Source: Ferrovibrio sp046297895
Lineage (GTDB): Bacteria > Pseudomonadota > Alphaproteobacteria > Ferrovibrionales > Ferrovibrionaceae
DNA: 64,000 bases
Direction of reading: 5' to 3'
Assembly: GCF_046297895.1 (NCBI RefSeq)
Contig: NZ_JBKBHC010000009.1
Coordinates: forward strand, 124,001-188,000
Shown here: piece after piece, positions 29,280 to 37,315 of the stretch
Position numbering within the stretch: position 1 is the first letter of the stretch
Layout of the letters: each line of letters starts with the position of its first letter
The notes under the pieces: generated by a model
The model's input: the letters and a program-made list of their open reading frames with translations, nothing else
What the model was told of the DNA's origin: nothing
Database searches by the model: none
Position numbers and translations under genes: made by a program

Positions 29280-29295
29280 GTAACCGTTCAGTTAC
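29280..29295 (-). promoter_or_regulatory. TetR-type operator before tctC
   Basis: Palindrome GTAAC-N6-GTTAC, the same half-sites and spacing as at 25962-25977. It lies 7 bases upstream of a perfect TTGACA (-35, at 29267-29272 on the minus strand); the matching -10 is weak (AATGCT). It is between the tetR stop and the tctC start. Confidence 0.75.
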
Positions 29296-29314
29296 GAAAA
29301 ATGGAGATGCCCCG

Positions 29315-29968
29315 TCAGGGCCGCAGAAAGCCCAGCAGCACTTCCACCGAGTGGTCGAGCCGCAGCTTCTGCTGCCTGGGATCGAGCAGGTTGCGGCCAA
29401 AAATCGTGGATAATGTGTGGACATTGGAGAAGTAGAACCAGCCCAGCGCCGCAATGGTGATGTAGAGCTGTACAGGATCGACGCCCTTGCGGAACACGCC
29501 CTCCTTTTCGCCGCGCTGCAGCAAATCGCGGATCACCGCCAGAAGCGGGGTATAGAGCTGCTGAATCTTCTTGGAGTCCTTCAGATAGACGGCTTTGTGC
29601 AGGTTCTCCGTGTTCAGCAGGGCGATGAATTCGGGATTACGGGAGCAGAATCTGAAATTGAATTCCAGCAGGTAGCGCATGCCATCGGCCGGCTTCATGC
29701 GGGCGACGTCGATGGCATGCTCTTCCTCGCGCATCCGCTCGTAGGCCTGCTCCAGCACGATCAGCCAGAGCGCCTCCTTGTTGCCGAAATATTCATAGAT
29801 CATGCGCTTGTTCGAGCCCGAGCGCTTGGCGATCTCGTCCACGCGCGCACCGGCCAGACCCTTGGCGGCGAAATCCACCAGTGCGGCATCCAGGATGTTG
29901 CGCCGGGTCACCTCGGGCTGGCGCGTGCGCTTTGGCGCGGCCGCCGCCTTTTTCTTCGGCTTGGTCAT
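29315..29968 (-). CDS. TetR/AcrR family transcriptional regulator
   Basis: A 217-residue regulator. A lysine-rich N-terminal tail (MTKPKKKAAAAPKRTRQ) precedes the TetR helix-turn-helix domain: TRRNILDAALVDFAAKGLAGARVDEIAKRSG followed by NKRMIYEYFGNKEALW. The ligand domain is helical, ending with a TetR C-terminal segment. The ATG at 29968 follows GGGGGAG. It sits just upstream of tctC in the same direction and is the likely owner of the GTAAC-N6-GTTAC operators. Confidence 0.9.
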   Translation of the reverse strand: MTKPKKKAAAAPKRTRQPEVTRRNILDAALVDFAAKGLAGARVDEIAKRSGSNKRMIYEYFGNKEALWLIVLEQAYERMREEEHAIDVARMKPADGMRYLLEFNFRFCSRNPEFIALLNTENLHKAVYLKDSKKIQQLYTPLLAVIRDLLQRGEKEGVFRKGVDPVQLYITIAALGWFYFSNVHTLSTIFGRNLLDPRQQKLRLDHSVEVLLGFLRP

Positions 29969-30052
29969 GCGACTCCCCCTGCTTCGGCACCAGTGATGCG
30001 GAAGCAGGCCGGCGCCGTCAAGCGGCAAGGCGGGCGGGATCGGGTGCGACAG

Positions 30053-30826
30053 CTAGGCCAGCATCGCGGGCAGGGTGACGATCTGCACCCCGGCCTGTTC
30101 CAGCCCGGCACGGATATGGCGGGCCATCGAGACCGCGCCGGCACTGTCGCCATGCACGCAGATCGAGTCGACATTGCAGGGAATCCGCTTGCCCGACAGC
30201 GAAACGATGGCCTTTTCCTGCACCATGCGCAGCACGTTGGCCAGCGCCTCGTCGTTGTCATGCACCATGGCCTTCGGCTGGCCGCGCGGCACCAGGTTGC
30301 CGTCATCGTCGTAATTGCGGTCGGCAAACACCTCCTGCGCCACCGGCAGGTTCATCTTGCGCGCCGCGTCCACCATGGCTGAGCCGGCCGGCGCGAGGAA
30401 GATCAGATCTTTTGAGACGCCGGCGATGCCGCGCGCCAGCGCCATGGCGAGGTCCATGTCGGTGGCTGCCTTGTTGTTGATCGCGCCGTGGGGCTTCACA
30501 TGGGTGACTCTGCCGCCTTTTGTAGCCGCCACGCCCATCAGCGCACCAACCTGATAGGCGATCAGCGCCTCGACCTCCTTGTTGTTCATGGTCATCGGCC
30601 GGCGGCCGAAGCCCTGGAGGTCGGGGTAAGAGGGATGCGCGCCGATGGAAACGCCGTTCTTGACGGCCTCGGCCACCGTTGCCTGCATCACGCTCCAGTC
30701 GCCGGCATGGAAACCGCAGGCGACATTGGCCGAAGTGACGACTGAAAGCATCGCAGCATCGTCGCCCATGGTCCAGGCGCCGAAGCTTTCGCCCAGATCG
30801 CTATTCAGGTTCACCCTCAGGGTCAT
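30053..30826 (-). CDS. pxpA: 5-oxoprolinase subunit PxpA (LamB/YcsF family)
   Basis: Subunit A of the prokaryotic ATP-dependent 5-oxoprolinase, which opens 5-oxo-L-proline to L-glutamate. The 257-residue protein begins NLNSDLGESFGAWTMGDD, then has ANVACGFHAGD, IGAHPSYPDLQGFGRR and VTHVKPHGA (family VKPHGALYN), and the C-terminal ICVHGDSAGAV. The ATG at 30826 is preceded by GGAGTG. It is the last gene of the eight-gene operon, 13 bases after pxpC. Confidence 0.94.
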   Translation of the reverse strand: MTLRVNLNSDLGESFGAWTMGDDAAMLSVVTSANVACGFHAGDWSVMQATVAEAVKNGVSIGAHPSYPDLQGFGRRPMTMNNKEVEALIAYQVGALMGVAATKGGRVTHVKPHGAINNKAATDMDLAMALARGIAGVSKDLIFLAPAGSAMVDAARKMNLPVAQEVFADRNYDDDGNLVPRGQPKAMVHDNDEALANVLRMVQEKAIVSLSGKRIPCNVDSICVHGDSAGAVSMARHIRAGLEQAGVQIVTLPAMLA

Positions 30827-30839
30827 CGCCACACTCCGC

Positions 30840-31895
30840 TCATTTCCAGTGTCCACTGGGGGCATCCACAGCGCCGCTGATCAGGTTCGCAGTATACAGG
30901 GCATCAAGGTCAAGCCATACATCCGGCATCGCCGTGCGGATGCCATCGATCAGGCGACGGATGCCCTGCTCCTGCGTACGGCGGATCGCTTCGGCCTCAG
31001 CCACCGAAATCGCTTGGAAAGCGAGGTTGTTGCCCGGCTTCATGCGGCCGACGCGCGGCAGATCGGCTGAGATCACGGTGGCGATCTTGGTGTAGCCACC
31101 GGTGGTCTGGCGGTCGGCCATCAGGATGATCGGCTTGCCGTTGCCAGGAACCTGGATCGAGCCGGTGACCAGGCCTTCGGAGGCTATGTCGGCGCCGCGA
31201 ACATGCTCCACCGTCTCGCCATCCAGCCGCAGACCCATGCGATCGGCCTCCTTGGTCACAGTGTAGGTGGCCGACAGGAAGGTCTCGATGCCTTTTGCGG
31301 TGAAACGATCTTGCTGCGGCCCGAGCACGACGCGAACCGGCCCGTCACCATAATCGATGGCATCGGCCAGTTCGCGCTCCTCGCTGTCCGGCGCGGCATT
31401 GAGCACCAGCGGCAGCCGGTCACCGGCCTTCAGGGCGCGGCCCTCGAAGCCGCCGAGACCGGAGCGCATATAGGTGGAATAACTGCCCATGAACGGCGGA
31501 ATGGCGAAGCCGCCCTGCACCGCCAGATAGGCCACGCTGGCATCCTCGACGGCGCCGATGGAAAGCCGGTCGCCGCGTTTCAGCAGAACAGAGCGCCAGG
31601 GTTTCACGGCACGCGCCTCCGACCCGTCGGCCGGCTGCAGTGCAAGCTTGGCGACGCCACCAAAGGCGATGCGCAGGCTCTCGGCCGCCACGGTGAAGCC
31701 CGGGCCGAGATAGCCGATTTCAAGCGCCGCCGTGTTTTCCGGATTGCCGACCAAGCAATTCACCAGCCGAAACGCGATGGGGTCGGTGGCGCCGGCCACC
31801 GGCATGCCCAGGGCCTGCGCGCCGAAACGGCCGAGATCCTGCACGCTGGTCATCAGGCCTGGCGCTACGATGTCGAGGAAGCCGGCGGCGGTCAT
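30840..31895 (-). CDS. pxpC: 5-oxoprolinase subunit PxpC (AHS2/KipA, biotin-dependent carboxyltransferase family)
   Basis: A 351-residue subunit of the PxpABC complex, with LDIVAPGLMTSVQDLGRFG at the start, DPIAFRLVNCLVGNPENTAALE near residue 38, the conserved YSTYMRSGLGGFEGRALKAGDRL and RMGLRLDG, and the ILMADRQTTGGYTKIATVISADLPRVGR signature near residue 255. It overlaps the pxpB stop by four bases. Confidence 0.94.
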   Translation of the reverse strand: MTAAGFLDIVAPGLMTSVQDLGRFGAQALGMPVAGATDPIAFRLVNCLVGNPENTAALEIGYLGPGFTVAAESLRIAFGGVAKLALQPADGSEARAVKPWRSVLLKRGDRLSIGAVEDASVAYLAVQGGFAIPPFMGSYSTYMRSGLGGFEGRALKAGDRLPLVLNAAPDSEERELADAIDYGDGPVRVVLGPQQDRFTAKGIETFLSATYTVTKEADRMGLRLDGETVEHVRGADIASEGLVTGSIQVPGNGKPIILMADRQTTGGYTKIATVISADLPRVGRMKPGNNLAFQAISVAEAEAIRRTQEQGIRRLIDGIRTAMPDVWLDLDALYTANLISGAVDAPSGHWK

Positions 31896-32635
31896 GGCTT
31901 CACCTGCCCTTCATCGACCCGCAGGGCGGCGTAGTCGAACACACCCTGCTCCACCCGATTGAGCATCGCGGCGTAATCATCGGAGGAGATTGCCGTGTAG
32001 GTGACCTCGTCGCCTGCGGCGAGCAGAATCGGCTCGGCCCGCGATGCATCGAACAATTTGAGCGGCGTGCGGCCGATCAGATGCCAGCCGCCCGGGCTTT
32101 CCCAGGGATAGATGGTGGTCATCGATTCCGCTATGGCGACCGAACCCTGCGGCACTTTCAGGCGCGGTTCCTTGCGACGCGGCAGATGCAGCGATGCGTC
32201 CAGGCCGCCCATATAGGCCAGGCCGGGCATGAACCCGAGCATATAGACGAAATAGCGGCCTGCAGTATGCGTGGCGATCACGGCATCGGGCGTGGTCTTG
32301 CAGCGTTCCGCCACATCGGGCAGGTCGGGGGCCAGATCGGGCGCGTAGCAGACCGGCAGGCGCCAGAGCCGGCCGGCGCGCTGCCGCGGTTTCAGTCCGT
32401 CCAGCAGGCCGCGCACATGGCCTTCCAGATCGGTCCGGCTTGTGACTAGCGGGTCATACTGCACCAGCAGGGCACGGAAGGACGGGATCGTCTCGATCAG
32501 TCCGGCCGGCCGCATGTCGGCCAGCGCGGCATGCAGGGCCATGACCTTGGCATTGATGCCGCGGTCGATGCCTTCCCCGAACTCGACGCTGAAGCCGGTA
32601 TCGCCGAAGGAGCGGATCTGCGGGTAGCTGGTCAT
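31892..32635 (-). CDS. pxpB: 5-oxoprolinase subunit PxpB (AHS1/KipI family)
   Basis: A 247-residue subunit of 5-oxoprolinase. Family features are FGDTGFSVEFGEGID, ETIPSFRALLVQYDPL, the GRYFVYMLGFMPGLAYMGGLD segment, PRLKVPQGSVAIAESMTTIYPWESPGGWHLIGRTP and FDASRAEPILLAAGDEVTY. All three pxp genes in the order B-C-A follow the TRAP genes and DUF2848, 24 bases after the latter. Confidence 0.94.
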   Translation of the reverse strand: MTSYPQIRSFGDTGFSVEFGEGIDRGINAKVMALHAALADMRPAGLIETIPSFRALLVQYDPLVTSRTDLEGHVRGLLDGLKPRQRAGRLWRLPVCYAPDLAPDLPDVAERCKTTPDAVIATHTAGRYFVYMLGFMPGLAYMGGLDASLHLPRRKEPRLKVPQGSVAIAESMTTIYPWESPGGWHLIGRTPLKLFDASRAEPILLAAGDEVTYTAISSDDYAAMLNRVEQGVFDYAALRVDEGQVKP

Positions 32636-32659
32636 GCCGCAGTCATAGGGCTTCGCGCC

Positions 32660-33340
32660 TCAGGCGACAACAGGCAAGGCTTCGATGTCGTAGGCGTGGC
32701 CGATCTTGCGCTTGAGCACCGGATCTTCCAGTTCCATCTCGAAGCGCGTCGCCGGCCGGATGCCGCCGATGGCGCCGATGGTGCCGCCGAACATCAGGGT
32801 GCCGGGCGGCAGGGTGGCACTGTTGCTGTAGCGCTGCATCAGGTCAGCCGGGCTGCGCAGGCCGGAAACCGCGCCTTCCTGATACAGCACGCGCTGGCCG
32901 CCGATGGTGGCCCAGGCGCGCAGGATCAGGTCGTCCCAGTGCTTCTCGACCTCTTCGTAACGCCACAGGCTGCCACCAAGAACCTTGGAGCAGAGCTGCT
33001 TGGACAAGGCCACGCCGGCGGCCTCGGCCTTGCGGTCGGTATGGTCGGAGCCGACCGTGACCCAGAGGCCATCGGCCAGCGAAACGATCACCGGCTCGAC
33101 CTCACCCGAGGTGTCGGGACCAAGCACCTGAAGATGTCCGGTCTGGATAAGCTGGCCGGTGCCGATGCGGTAGAACAGCGGCACGGAAGACGGCCGCGGC
33201 ACGCCGATCGCGGCCAGTTCCTCGATGTGATGTTCGATGGCATGGTGATCACGCCCGGCCCAACCGGCCACAATCAGCGTATCGATCTGCACCGCGACGC
33301 GATCGCGCCGTTCACCCCAGAGACGGTCAAAGGTCAACAT
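32660..33340 (-). CDS. DUF2848 family protein
   Basis: A 226-residue protein of the DUF2848 family. It has a motif GSDHTDRKAEAAGV near residue 102 and a C-terminal stretch LPPGTLMFGGTIGAIGGIRPATRFEMELEDP that recalls the fumarylacetoacetate hydrolase fold (family pattern TGTPAGVG...GD). This suggests, without proof, a metal-dependent hydrolase or decarboxylase of a small keto-acid. The ATG at 33340 lies 17 bases after the dctM stop; the frame stays open far upstream only as a shadow of dctM. It is embedded between TRAP and pxp genes in one operon. Confidence 0.8.
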   Translation of the reverse strand: MLTFDRLWGERRDRVAVQIDTLIVAGWAGRDHHAIEHHIEELAAIGVPRPSSVPLFYRIGTGQLIQTGHLQVLGPDTSGEVEPVIVSLADGLWVTVGSDHTDRKAEAAGVALSKQLCSKVLGGSLWRYEEVEKHWDDLILRAWATIGGQRVLYQEGAVSGLRSPADLMQRYSNSATLPPGTLMFGGTIGAIGGIRPATRFEMELEDPVLKRKIGHAYDIEALPVVA

Positions 33341-33357
33341 GCTCAGGTATCCCGCGT

Positions 33358-34641
33358 TTAGCCGAAAGTATTGGGCAGCCAGAGCGCGCTGCCGGGAAAC
33401 AGCGCCAGCAAGGCGATCAGCGTAATCATCATCAACACGAAGGGCAGCGAACCCTTGATCACATCGTTCAGCGTGCCGCTGCTGCGCAGCGACTGCACGA
33501 CGAAAAGGTTGAGGCCCACCGGCGGCGTGATCAGCGCCATCTCGATCAGAATGATGATGACGATGCCGAACCAGATGGGGTCGAAGCCAAGGCCAAACAT
33601 CACCGGCGCCACGATGGGGATCGTGGTGATCATCATGGACAGGGTCTCCATGAAGCAGCCGAGAATCAGGTAGAACGCCACGATGGCCACCAGCATCTCG
33701 AATTTCGACAGGCCAAGACCGGCGATGTAGTCGGTCAGCATGGTGGTCAGGCCGATGGCCGAGATAACGAAGTTGAGGAAATAGGCCGCTATGATGATCA
33801 GCATCACCATCGCGGTGGTGCGCATGGTGTTTTCCAATACTTCTTTCATCATGGCGAATGAAAGTTTCCTGTAGGCCGCTGCCAGGCCAAGCGCCGCCAC
33901 CACGCCAAGGGAAGCCGCCTCGGTGGGCGTGGCCAGGCCGGCATAGATCGACCCGACCACGACGAGGAAGATGCCGAGTGGCGGCGCTAGGTCGACCAGG
34001 CTGTGAATCCGCTCGCCCCAGCTGGCCGAAAGCGGCTTGCCGCCCCATTCCGGCCTGATCATGCAGAAAACCGCAACCATCACCATGAACATGAAGGCCA
34101 AACCCAGGCCAGGAATGATCCCGGCGAGGTAAAGCTTGGGAATCGACGTGTCGGTCAATACCGCATAGATGATCATGTTGATCGAGGGCGGGATTAGGAT
34201 GCCGAGCGTGCCGCCGGCGGCCAGCGTGCCAAGGAACAGCGGTTCATTATAGCCGTGCTTCTTGACCAGCGGCAGAGCCACGGTGCCGACCGTGGCGGCG
34301 GTGGCCACCGAGGAACCGGACGTCGCGGCGAAGATGGCGCAGGCGCCGATATTGGAATGCATCAGGCCGCCGGGCACCCAGGACAGCCATTTCACCATGG
34401 CGCCGTACATGCGTTCGGCCACGCCGGCGCGGAGCAGAATCTCGCCCAGCAGGATGAACATCGGGATCGAGACGAGCAGGAAATCCTTCGACGACGACCA
34501 CGAGATTTCACCCAGCGCCAGACTGAGAGGCATCTTGGAATAGATCTTGTCGAGCAGCAGGCCGAGCGTGCCGAGTGCACCGGCCACCGGAATGGCAGCC
34601 GCCAGCAGGACAATCAGCAAGACGAGCGAAGTGGCAAGCAT
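33358..34641 (-). CDS. TRAP transporter large permease DctM
   Basis: Large membrane subunit of a TRAP importer, 427 residues with about a dozen hydrophobic segments. Family motifs include FLLVSIPMFILLGEILLRAGVAERMY near residue 50, the GCAIFAATSGSSVATAATVGTVALP segment and GGTLGILIPPSINMIIYAV near residue 150, and ALITPPVGLNLFVVQ close to the end. It starts 4 bases after dctQ. The driving force is normally a sodium gradient. Confidence 0.94.
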   Translation of the reverse strand: MLATSLVLLIVLLAAAIPVAGALGTLGLLLDKIYSKMPLSLALGEISWSSSKDFLLVSIPMFILLGEILLRAGVAERMYGAMVKWLSWVPGGLMHSNIGACAIFAATSGSSVATAATVGTVALPLVKKHGYNEPLFLGTLAAGGTLGILIPPSINMIIYAVLTDTSIPKLYLAGIIPGLGLAFMFMVMVAVFCMIRPEWGGKPLSASWGERIHSLVDLAPPLGIFLVVVGSIYAGLATPTEAASLGVVAALGLAAAYRKLSFAMMKEVLENTMRTTAMVMLIIIAAYFLNFVISAIGLTTMLTDYIAGLGLSKFEMLVAIVAFYLILGCFMETLSMMITTIPIVAPVMFGLGFDPIWFGIVIIILIEMALITPPVGLNLFVVQSLRSSGTLNDVIKGSLPFVLMMITLIALLALFPGSALWLPNTFG

Positions 34642-34645
34642 GGGA

Positions 34646-35257
34646 TCAGTCCTTGAGCAGGTCGGCGGCCGGCTTCAGTTCGGCGGTATGGGCGGCCTCG
34701 TCGGCGGCGTCCTCCTCGATGGTGCGGGCACCGGCGAGGCTGCGCACCTTGGCGAGGTCACCGCCCAGCAGGGCAAACAAGCAGCGCAGCAGCAATGGAA
34801 GCCAGGTGAACAGGAAAAAGATCAGTCCGATCAGCCACAGCGACTGTGGCATCCATAACGGCGTGGCAAGCGGCGTGGTGGCGCGGGCATCGAAGGACAG
34901 TGAGGTACCCAGCACGTCCCAGGCCTGCCAGGTCAGCAGCATAAGGAAGCCGCCCAGCGCAATCAGCGCCACGATGTCGAGCAGGGCGCAGACAACCTGC
35001 GGCAGATGAATGTAGAGCGCGTCCACGCGCACATTGGCGCGGCGCAGCAGAGTGAAGGCCAGCGCCCAGGTGGTGCCGATGGCGAAGGCGTAGCCTGACA
35101 GTTCATCCGCGCCACCCAGCGACACCAGCACCAGCTTGCGCAGTAGCACGTCGATGGAAACCAGCACGGCCGAAGCCAGCACAAGCGTACCGCCGAACCA
35201 GATGGCGTAGCGGGAAAGTCGGTCGGCGAGGCCGAGCCAGCGATCGAGCAGGATCAT
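34646..35257 (-). CDS. TRAP transporter small permease DctQ
   Basis: Small membrane subunit of the TRAP importer, 203 residues with four transmembrane segments in the first 170 (starting WLGLADRLSRYAIWFGGTLVLASAVLVSIDVLLRK). It has the usual VDALYIHLPQVVCALLDIV region. A charged C-terminal tail of about 40 residues follows the last membrane segment. It lies between dctP and dctM. Confidence 0.9.
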   Translation of the reverse strand: MILLDRWLGLADRLSRYAIWFGGTLVLASAVLVSIDVLLRKLVLVSLGGADELSGYAFAIGTTWALAFTLLRRANVRVDALYIHLPQVVCALLDIVALIALGGFLMLLTWQAWDVLGTSLSFDARATTPLATPLWMPQSLWLIGLIFFLFTWLPLLLRCLFALLGGDLAKVRSLAGARTIEEDAADEAAHTAELKPAADLLKD

Positions 35258-35280
35258 GGGCGATACCTTGACATGGAAAA

Positions 35281-35312
35281 GCCGGAGCCCGGCAAGAATT
35301 CCGGGCTCCGGC
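35281..35312 (-). promoter_or_regulatory. Intercistronic stem-loop between dctP and dctQ
   Basis: Perfect 12-bp inverted repeat (GCCGGAGCCCGG at 35281-35292, complement at 35301-35312) with an 8-base loop, followed on the minus strand by TTTTCC. This is a strong hairpin with a short T-run: either a leaky terminator or a stabiliser of the dctP message. It sits right after the dctP stop. Confidence 0.7.
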
Positions 35313-35323
35313 GGGGAGGCAAC

Positions 35324-36382
35324 TTACTTGGCGGCGGCGGTCAGGCCGACCACCTTGCCGATGCTGTCGTTGAAGGTGGCGATGCAGTCGCCCTGGCAAC
35401 GCGCCGCCCATTTCGGCAGCACGGTGTCGGTCAGCGCCTTCTTCAGCAAGGCCTTGTCGGCATCCGAGACCGGCACGATGGTCATCTTGGCCTTGGTGCC
35501 CATGGTGCAGTTGTCCTTGCCGGCGTTGCAGTCATAGCCCTGCTGGGTTTCTTCGGCGGCCGCCTTCCAGATGCGGTCTTCCAGGCCGGCGATTTCCTTC
35601 TGCAGGAAAGTGCGCACCTGCGGGTTCAGTTTTTCCCAGGTCTTCACGTTCACGCCGTGCATGACGTGGCTCCAGCCCAGCGGCAGGGCATAGATATGGG
35701 TCGCCACCTCGTACCACTTGGCCGAGTTACCCGACAGCGTGCCGGTGATGGCGCAGTCGACCACCTTGTTCTGCAGGGCAGGCACCACCTCGTTGAAGGC
35801 CAGCGTCACGCCGGTGCCGCCAAAGGCCTCGACGAATTCGGCCAGCGTGCGGTTGCCGGTGCGTACCTTCTTGCCCTTCAGGTCGGCCAGACCCTTGATC
35901 TCGCCGTTGCAGAACAGGACCTGAGCCGAATATGGCCAGATGCCAAGCACCTGCACGCCAAAGCGCTCACGATAGAACTTGTCGTAGACCGGCTTGTAGG
36001 CATCCGAAACCTTGCGAGCGGTGGCGACATCCGGCGACAGGCCGGCCAGGTCGACCGCCTCGTTGCGGGCATCGTCGGCTGCCACATAACCAAGCACGGT
36101 GGAACCGAAATCGATCACGCCCAGGCGCATCAGGCGGAAGATTTCCGCACCTTTGAGCCCCATCTCGTTGAACGGCGTGATTTCAGCGGTGATGGCACCG
36201 TTCGACTTTTCGGTGATCTCCTTCGACCAGAAGGGCTGTTCGAAATTCTTGTACTGGGTCAGGTTGCCCCAGGCGCCAACCACCTTCAGTGCGGTTTTCG
36301 GCATTTCCTGGGCCATCGACGGTCCGGCCAGGCCGGTCAGCAGCGCGCCGGCAACGGCCAGCGTCTTAATCATGGTCTTCAT
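35324..36382 (-). CDS. TRAP transporter substrate-binding protein DctP
   Basis: Periplasmic receptor of the TRAP importer, 352 residues. The signal peptide ends around GPSMAQE. The DctP fold is shown by FWSKEITEKSNGAI, GLKGAEIFRLMRLGVIDFG, the LKGKKVRTGNRTLAEFVEAFGGTGVTLAFNEVVPALQNKVVDCAITG block near residue 170 (with the carboxylate-binding Arg expected in KVRTG) and LPLGWSHVMHGV. Two Cys pairs near the C-terminus (YDC...DNC and RCQGDC) could form disulphides. The ATG is preceded by GGAGGGGAAGAGA. The ligand is probably a carboxylate such as 5-oxoproline or a related acid, by context. Confidence 0.93.
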   Translation of the reverse strand: MKTMIKTLAVAGALLTGLAGPSMAQEMPKTALKVVGAWGNLTQYKNFEQPFWSKEITEKSNGAITAEITPFNEMGLKGAEIFRLMRLGVIDFGSTVLGYVAADDARNEAVDLAGLSPDVATARKVSDAYKPVYDKFYRERFGVQVLGIWPYSAQVLFCNGEIKGLADLKGKKVRTGNRTLAEFVEAFGGTGVTLAFNEVVPALQNKVVDCAITGTLSGNSAKWYEVATHIYALPLGWSHVMHGVNVKTWEKLNPQVRTFLQKEIAGLEDRIWKAAAEETQQGYDCNAGKDNCTMGTKAKMTIVPVSDADKALLKKALTDTVLPKWAARCQGDCIATFNDSIGKVVGLTAAAK

Positions 36383-36407
36383 TCTCTTCCCCTCCAGGTT
36401 GGTGAAC

Positions 36408-37208
36408 TTACAGAATGGCCAAACGGCTGTTCTTCAGGTCTGTCACCAGCATGTGCCCGGGCGCATGGGTGACGCAGAAATCCGGCTTCACGGTGGCAAT
36501 CACCGACTGGGGTGTGACGCCGCAGGCCCAGAAGACCGGCAGTTCATCGTCCTTCACCTCCACCGGATCGCCGTAATCTGGCTTGGCGATGTCCTTGATG
36601 CCGATCATCTCCGGTTTGCCGATATGCACCGGCGCGCCATGCACGGCAGGAAAACGCGAGGTGATCTGCACCGCGCGGATCGCATCGGCGGGCTTGAGCG
36701 GCCGCATAGAGACAACCAGCGGCCCATGGAACGGCCCGGCCGGCTGAGTCTGGATGCTGGTGCGGTACATCGGCACGTTGGTGTTGCAGGCAATGTGGCG
36801 CAGCGGGATACCGTCTTCGATCAGCGCTTCCTCAAACGAAAAGGAGCAGCCGATCAGAAAGGCCACCAGGTCGTCGCGCCAGAGGCTTTTGAGATCGGAT
36901 ACTGCCTCGACCATCTTGCCGTTCCGCCAGACGTGATAGAGCGGGATATCCGTGCGGATATCGACATCCTCGCCCAGCGTGGGCAGGCGCGGATCGCCGG
37001 GTTCGCTGGCCGCCAGCAGCGGACAGGGCTTGGGGTTGAACTGGCAGAAGCGGAAGAAATCGTCAGCCAGCGCCTTGGGCAGGATGGCGAGGTTGGCCTG
37101 CACGTAGCCCGGCGCAATGCCGGCGGTGGAGCCGCGATGATCGCCGCGCCGCACGGCCTGCCGCGCCGCGTGGCCGCTGCCATATACCTTGGCCGTCATT
37201 GCATTCAT
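36408..37208 (-). CDS. DUF1445 family putative hydro-lyase / D-glutamate cyclase-like protein
   Basis: A 266-residue protein of the family that includes Bacillus YcsI and the D-glutamate cyclase domain of mammals, which forms 5-oxo-D-proline. Motifs visible are APGYVQANLAILP near residue 32, IPLYHVWRNG, FLIGCSFSFEEALI near 117, CNTNVPMYRTSI, GPLVVSMRPLKPADAIRAVQITSRFPAVHGAPVHIG and CVTHAPGHMLVTD. It is the first gene of the operon that ends in pxpBCA, which supports a role in glutamate/oxoproline chemistry. In this bacterial branch the reaction is inferred. Confidence 0.85.
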   Translation of the reverse strand: MNAMTAKVYGSGHAARQAVRRGDHRGSTAGIAPGYVQANLAILPKALADDFFRFCQFNPKPCPLLAASEPGDPRLPTLGEDVDIRTDIPLYHVWRNGKMVEAVSDLKSLWRDDLVAFLIGCSFSFEEALIEDGIPLRHIACNTNVPMYRTSIQTQPAGPFHGPLVVSMRPLKPADAIRAVQITSRFPAVHGAPVHIGKPEMIGIKDIAKPDYGDPVEVKDDELPVFWACGVTPQSVIATVKPDFCVTHAPGHMLVTDLKNSRLAIL

Positions 37209-37287
37209 ACCAATCCCCCGGACTGCCGCAATCCGGTTATGGCATCATGGGCAGGCCATCCTGTCCAATCGCGGTTTCGGATGACAT

Positions 37288-37308
37288 GCGATAAGAATTT
37301 CTTATCGC
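37288..37308 (-). promoter_or_regulatory. Palindromic operator before the DUF1445-TRAP-pxp operon
   Basis: GCGATAAG-N5-CTTATCGC, a perfect 8-bp inverted repeat. Its core ATAAGAATTTCTTATCG recurs with one change at 38261-38277 before the lysR gene. It lies in the 107-base gap between the lysR stop and the operon start and fits a LysR-type (T-N11-A) site. Confidence 0.75.
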
Positions 37309-37315
37309 CTAATAA

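Noticed and set aside
33341..34048. Long N-terminal extension of the DUF2848 protein
   Set aside because: It reads through dctM in a wrong frame; the start at 33340 gives the normal family length.
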